Assembly (NCBI GenBank): GCA_964504655.1
Contig: CAZDFD010000004.1
Coordinates: 33,014 to 97,013, forward strand
Origin: JANXAZ01 sp964504655
GTDB taxonomy: Bacteria > Pseudomonadota > Alphaproteobacteria > Geminicoccales > Geminicoccaceae
Direction: 5' to 3'
Length of the DNA: 64,000 nt
Shown here: positions 61,087 through 64,000 of the stretch, in pieces
How positions within the stretch are numbered: the first letter of the stretch is position 1
Layout: the number at the start of each line of letters is the position of its first letter
Program-made: the position numbers and the translations under genes
Notes under the pieces: generated by a model
Databases searched by the model: none
What the model was told of the DNA's origin: nothing
Seen by the model: the letters and a program-made list of their open reading frames with translations, nothing else

Positions 61087-61893
61087 ATGTTCTCGAACCT
61101 GTTGACGCGCCGTGGTCTGGTCGCGGCCGTCGTGCTCGCCATGGGCGGGCTCTCGGCGACGCCGGCGCGTGCCGCCGACCTCAAGGTCGGCGCCAACATC
61201 GGCAACGTGCCCTGGGAGTTCCAGGACGCCTCGGGCAAGTTCGTGGGCTTCGAGATCGATCTGGTCAACGAGATCGGCAAGCGCCTGGGCAAGTCCATCG
61301 AGATCGTGAACATCCCCTTCCAGGGCCTGTTCGCGGCGGTCCAGTCGGGGCAGATCGACGCCGCGGTCTCGTCGATCACGATCACCGAGAAGCGCCTGGG
61401 CTCGGTGTCGTTCGCCCAGCCCTATTACGACAGCGACCAGTCGCTGACGGTGCGCGCCGACAGCGGCATCAAGGATCTCGAGGGGCTCAAGGGCAAGACC
61501 GTGGCGGTCGACACCGGCTCGACCGGCGACATCTGGACCACCCAGAACCAAGCCAAGTACGGGATCAAGGAGATCCGGCGCTTCGAGGGGCTCAACCCCG
61601 CGATGCTCGATCTCGCCGCCGGCCGCATCGACGGCTACATCAGCGACATCCCGGCTCTCCTCTACTACACCAAGGACAAGCCCAACCTGAAGGTGATCCA
61701 GAGGATCCCGACCGACGAGAAGTACTCGATCATGTTCAACAAGAACGCGCCACTGGCCGCGCAGATGAACGAGGTGATCGGCCAGCTCAAGAGGGAGGGG
61801 TTCCTGGCGGCGCTGCACGAGCGCTGGTTCGGCGTCAAGCCGGACGCCGACACCACCACGGTCAAGGTGGTGGCGATGCCGCAGAGCCGCTGA
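61087..61893 (+). CDS. Amino-acid ABC transporter substrate-binding protein
   Basis: 268 residues of the polar amino-acid family 3. Signal peptide (VLAMGGLSATPARA), then VGANIGNVPWEFQDASGKFV, GFEIDLVNEIGKRLGK, AAVSSITITEKR, and AVDTGSTGDIW. Binds an amino acid or small related compound in the periplasm. ATG 61087 follows GGAGG. A hairpin lies between it and the permease gene. Confidence 0.92.
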   Translation: MFSNLLTRRGLVAAVVLAMGGLSATPARAADLKVGANIGNVPWEFQDASGKFVGFEIDLVNEIGKRLGKSIEIVNIPFQGLFAAVQSGQIDAAVSSITITEKRLGSVSFAQPYYDSDQSLTVRADSGIKDLEGLKGKTVAVDTGSTGDIWTTQNQAKYGIKEIRRFEGLNPAMLDLAAGRIDGYISDIPALLYYTKDKPNLKVIQRIPTDEKYSIMFNKNAPLAAQMNEVIGQLKREGFLAALHERWFGVKPDADTTTVKVVAMPQSR

Positions 61894-61897
61894 CCCT

Positions 61898-61934
61898 GCC
61901 GGCCGGCCGGGCGCCCGCGCGGCGTCCGGCCGGC
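61898..61934 (+). terminator. GC-rich stem-loop between binding protein and permease genes
   Basis: GCCGGCCGG (61898-61906 or 61902-61910) faces CCGGCCGGC (61926-61934) around a loop of 15 or more bases. It likely protects or attenuates the transcript so that the binding protein is made in excess, as in many ABC operons. Confidence 0.5.
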
Positions 61935-61947
61935 GGGCGGCCGCGCG

Positions 61948-62619
61948 ATGAGCCTGCTCGACACCTTCTTCAATCTCCGCGTCCTGGGCGAGACTTGGCC
62001 CCTGCTGCTGCAGGGCCTCTGGATCACCCTCCTTTTGGGCGCGACCAGCATCGCGCTGGGTTTGCTGCTGGGTCTCGCCCTGGCGCTCGCCCGCCTGTAC
62101 GCGGCGAGGCCGCTCGCCCTGCTCACGATCGCCTACATCGACGTGTTCCGCTCGATCCCGCTCCTGGTCCTGCTGGTCGTGATCTACTACGCCCTGCCGT
62201 TCGTGGGCGTGCGGCTCTCTCCCTTCGCCTCCGCCACGGCCGCGTTGTCGATGGTCGGCGGTGCCTATGCCGCGGAGATCTTCCGCGCCGGCATCGAGGC
62301 CATCCCGCGGGGCCAGTTCGAGGCGGCGCGGGCGCTCGGCTTCCACTGGTGGTCGATGATGCGGCTGATCGTGTTGCCGCAGGCGACCCGGGTCATCGTG
62401 CCGCCGATGACCGGCAACTGCATCAGCATCATCAAGGACACCGCCCTCGCCTCGGTGGTGGCGATGCCCGACCTCCTCAAGCAGGCGACCCAGGCGCAGG
62501 CCCTGGCCGCCAACCCGAGCCCGCTGATCGGCGCGGCCTTGATCTACATCGCCATGCTCCTGCCCCTCGTGCGACTGGTCGGGCTCCTGGAACGTCGGAT
62601 GACGACCGGGCGCGGCTGA
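61948..62619 (+). CDS. Amino-acid ABC transporter permease (HisM/GlnP type)
   Basis: 223 residues, about five helices, with the family-specific N-terminal LLQGLWITLLLGATSIALG, the loop FRSIPLLVLLVVIYYALPF, and the EAA loop GQFEAARALGFHWWSMMRLI. Works with the preceding binding protein; no ATP-binding gene is present in the visible part of the locus. ATG 61948. Nineteen bases before the class V gene. Confidence 0.93.
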   Translation: MSLLDTFFNLRVLGETWPLLLQGLWITLLLGATSIALGLLLGLALALARLYAARPLALLTIAYIDVFRSIPLLVLLVVIYYALPFVGVRLSPFASATAALSMVGGAYAAEIFRAGIEAIPRGQFEAARALGFHWWSMMRLIVLPQATRVIVPPMTGNCISIIKDTALASVVAMPDLLKQATQAQALAANPSPLIGAALIYIAMLLPLVRLVGLLERRMTTGRG

Positions 62620-62638
62620 GCGGACCCTGGAGAACCGG

Positions 62639-63853
62639 ATGCCCTTCGATCTCGACTTCGTGCGCGGCCACTTCCCGGGCCTACGCTCGGAATGGGCGTT
62701 CTTCGACAACGCCGGCGGCAGCCACGTGCTCGCCACGGTGGCCGACCGGATCCGCGACTTCCTGCTCACCACCCCGGTCCAGCACGGCGCCAGTTACGCC
62801 CCCTCGGTCCTGGCCCGGGCCCGGGTCCGCGAGGCCACCGTGGCACTCGCACGGATGCTCAACGCGCCACGGCCCGAGGAGCTGGTGATCGGCCCCTCGA
62901 CCACCTGGTGCTTCCAGCAGCTCGCCCGCGCCCTGGCGCCGTCGCTCCGGCCGGGCGAGGAGATCGTCGTCACCGACGTCGACCACGAGGCCAACATCGA
63001 CTGCTGGCGGCAGGTGGCGCGCGAGCGCGGCGCCACGATCCGCACCTGGCAGATCGATCCCGCGACCTTCGAGCTCGACCTCGGCGCGCTCGAGCGCCTG
63101 CTCGGACCGCGCACCCGGCTCGTCTGCGTGACCCACTGCTCGAACATCCTGGGCACGCTGATGCCCATTCGGGCGATCGCCCGGCTGGCCCACGCCGCCG
63201 GCGCCGAGCTGTGCGTCGATGGCGTCGCCTGCGCCCCGCACCGCCGGGTCGACGTCCAGGCCCTCGAGTGCGACTACTACGCCTACAGCTTCTACAAGAC
63301 CTACGGGCCGCACCTGGCGGTGCTGTGGGGCCGGCACGAGCGGCTGGTGGCCCTGCCGAGCCTCAACCACCGCCTCGTGCCGGCCCATGCCGTGCCCTAC
63401 AAGTTCCAGCCCGGCAACGTGAACTACGAGCTCGCCTGGGGCGCCGGCGGGATCCCGGACTACCTGGCGGCGCTCGCCGCGCACCACGGCGTCGCTGACC
63501 CGTTCGAGCCGATCGCGGCGCACGAGGAGGCCCTGGCCGAGCGCCTGCTCGGCTGGCTGCGGGCGCGCAACGACGTGCGCATCGTCGGGCTCGCCACGGC
63601 CGACCGCGAGCGCCGCGTGCCGACCGTGAGCTTCGCCGTCGACGGCCGCCGCTCGAGCGCGATCGTCGCGGCCGTCGACCGCCATCGGGTGGGCATCCGC
63701 TTCGGCGACTTCTACGCCCGCAGCCTGATCGAGCGGCTCGGGCTCGCCGAGCGCGACGGCGTCGTGCGCGCCTCGCTCGTCCACTACAACACCCCAGAGG
63801 AGGTCGACCGGCTGATCGGCGCGCTCGAGGAGGCCCTGGCCGTGCGTGCATGA
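62639..63853 (+). CDS. Class V PLP-dependent enzyme (cysteine desulfurase-like)
   Basis: 404 residues. Fold-type I: FFDNAGGSHVLATVADRIRD, DVDHEANIDCWR, THCSNILGTLMPI, ELCVDGVACAPHRRVDV and the lysine in AYSFYKTYGPHLAVLWG. It resembles cysteine desulfurase-like or kynureninase-like proteins that lack the flexible Cys loop of IscS, so it may be a lyase rather than a sulfur donor. It follows an amino-acid importer by 19 bases, so it may use the imported compound. Confidence 0.87.
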   Translation: MPFDLDFVRGHFPGLRSEWAFFDNAGGSHVLATVADRIRDFLLTTPVQHGASYAPSVLARARVREATVALARMLNAPRPEELVIGPSTTWCFQQLARALAPSLRPGEEIVVTDVDHEANIDCWRQVARERGATIRTWQIDPATFELDLGALERLLGPRTRLVCVTHCSNILGTLMPIRAIARLAHAAGAELCVDGVACAPHRRVDVQALECDYYAYSFYKTYGPHLAVLWGRHERLVALPSLNHRLVPAHAVPYKFQPGNVNYELAWGAGGIPDYLAALAAHHGVADPFEPIAAHEEALAERLLGWLRARNDVRIVGLATADRERRVPTVSFAVDGRRSSAIVAAVDRHRVGIRFGDFYARSLIERLGLAERDGVVRASLVHYNTPEEVDRLIGALEEALAVRA

Positions 63854-63931
63854 GCCGGTGGCGTCGGCGCTTTTGACAAGCCCGTCGCCGGCCTGCATGA
63901 AGCCCGCGGCCGCGAGCCCGAGAGGTGGGTC

Positions 63932-64000
63932 TTGAGCGCCAGCCTGCGCCGCAACCTGGACGTCGAGCGACTGCGCCGGCAGCTCGCCACGATGGTCGCC
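63932..64000 (+). CDS. Start of an unidentified gene (partial)
   Basis: A TTG at 63932 is preceded by GAGG six bases away and opens a frame that stays open to the window end; its first residues are ASLRRNLDVERLRRQLATM. Too short to name. The preceding 70 bases hold no other frame. Confidence 0.35.
   Translation, partial: MSASLRRNLDVERLRRQLATMVA

Noticed and set aside
1..64000. CRISPR array, prophage, transposon or tRNA-linked island
   Set aside because: No spaced direct repeats, transposase, integrase or tRNA sequence was seen; composition looks even across the window.

Overview
The window is uniformly very GC-rich (third codon positions are almost always G or C) and tightly packed. It holds 59 protein-coding genes, two of them cut by the window edges, and no gap longer than about 250 bases. 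I saw no tRNA, rRNA, insertion sequence, phage gene, CRISPR array or att-like repeat. The gene content (OpgC, NnrS, MocR-type regulator, ThuA/Gfo-Idh sugar cluster, amino acid:carrier-protein ligase cluster, P1B-5-like ATPase, M81/MlrC) and frequent GTG/TTG starts suggest a chromosomal segment of a high-GC alphaproteobacterium, perhaps Rhodospirillales or Geminicoccales. The placement is inference.

Layout. 1-6000: a sugar uptake and catabolism locus (divergent sugar isomerase, sugar-binding protein, two permeases, Gfo/Idh/MocA oxidoreductase, ThuA), without an ABC ATPase. 6013-11102: HupE/UreJ-like membrane protein, a small anchored protein, a secreted metallo-beta-lactamase-fold enzyme and two overlapping beta-propeller proteins. 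11124-18809 (minus strand): a six-gene operon with coupled or nearly abutting reading frames: carrier protein, acyl-CoA-dehydrogenase-like flavoprotein, amino acid:carrier-protein ligase, DUF1839 protein, GH2 beta-mannosidase-like protein and a double alpha/beta hydrolase. This is the strongest candidate for an undescribed pathway. 19052-36775: metabolic and stress genes (VOC dioxygenase, MocR regulator, pyruvate kinase, M19 peptidase, beta-helix protein, flavodoxin-fold reductase, mutarotase, DUF4139 protein, NnrS, cyclase, peroxiredoxin with divergent LysR regulator, SleB-type hydrolase, Zn alcohol dehydrogenase, P1B-5-like ATPase with hemerythrin domain).

36930-51755: DapA-family lyase; DUF2878-DUF1295-CFA-synthase-like lipid operon; 2-hydroxyacid dehydrogenase; class III aminotransferase divergent from ferrochelatase across a 26-bp palindrome; DMT exporter; ZapE; OpgC; RraA-like protein; GNAT; di-heme peroxidase. 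51933-57902: aldehyde dehydrogenase, Uma2 nuclease-fold protein, tandem HpcH/HpaI aldolases, M81 peptidase and cytochrome P460. 57985-64000: a divergent PEP carboxylase homologue that has lost several catalytic residues, then an amino-acid ABC binding protein and permease (again no ATPase), a class V PLP enzyme, and the start of an unidentified gene.

In the six-gene operon the likely chain is: the ligase activates an amino acid and loads it on the carrier protein, the flavoprotein acts on the tethered aminoacyl group, and DUF1839 (possibly a cysteine acyltransferase) and the Cys-nucleophile hydrolase transfer or release the product, with the GH2 protein acting on a glycosidic partner. Only the ligase and carrier steps rest on clear family knowledge; the rest is inference.
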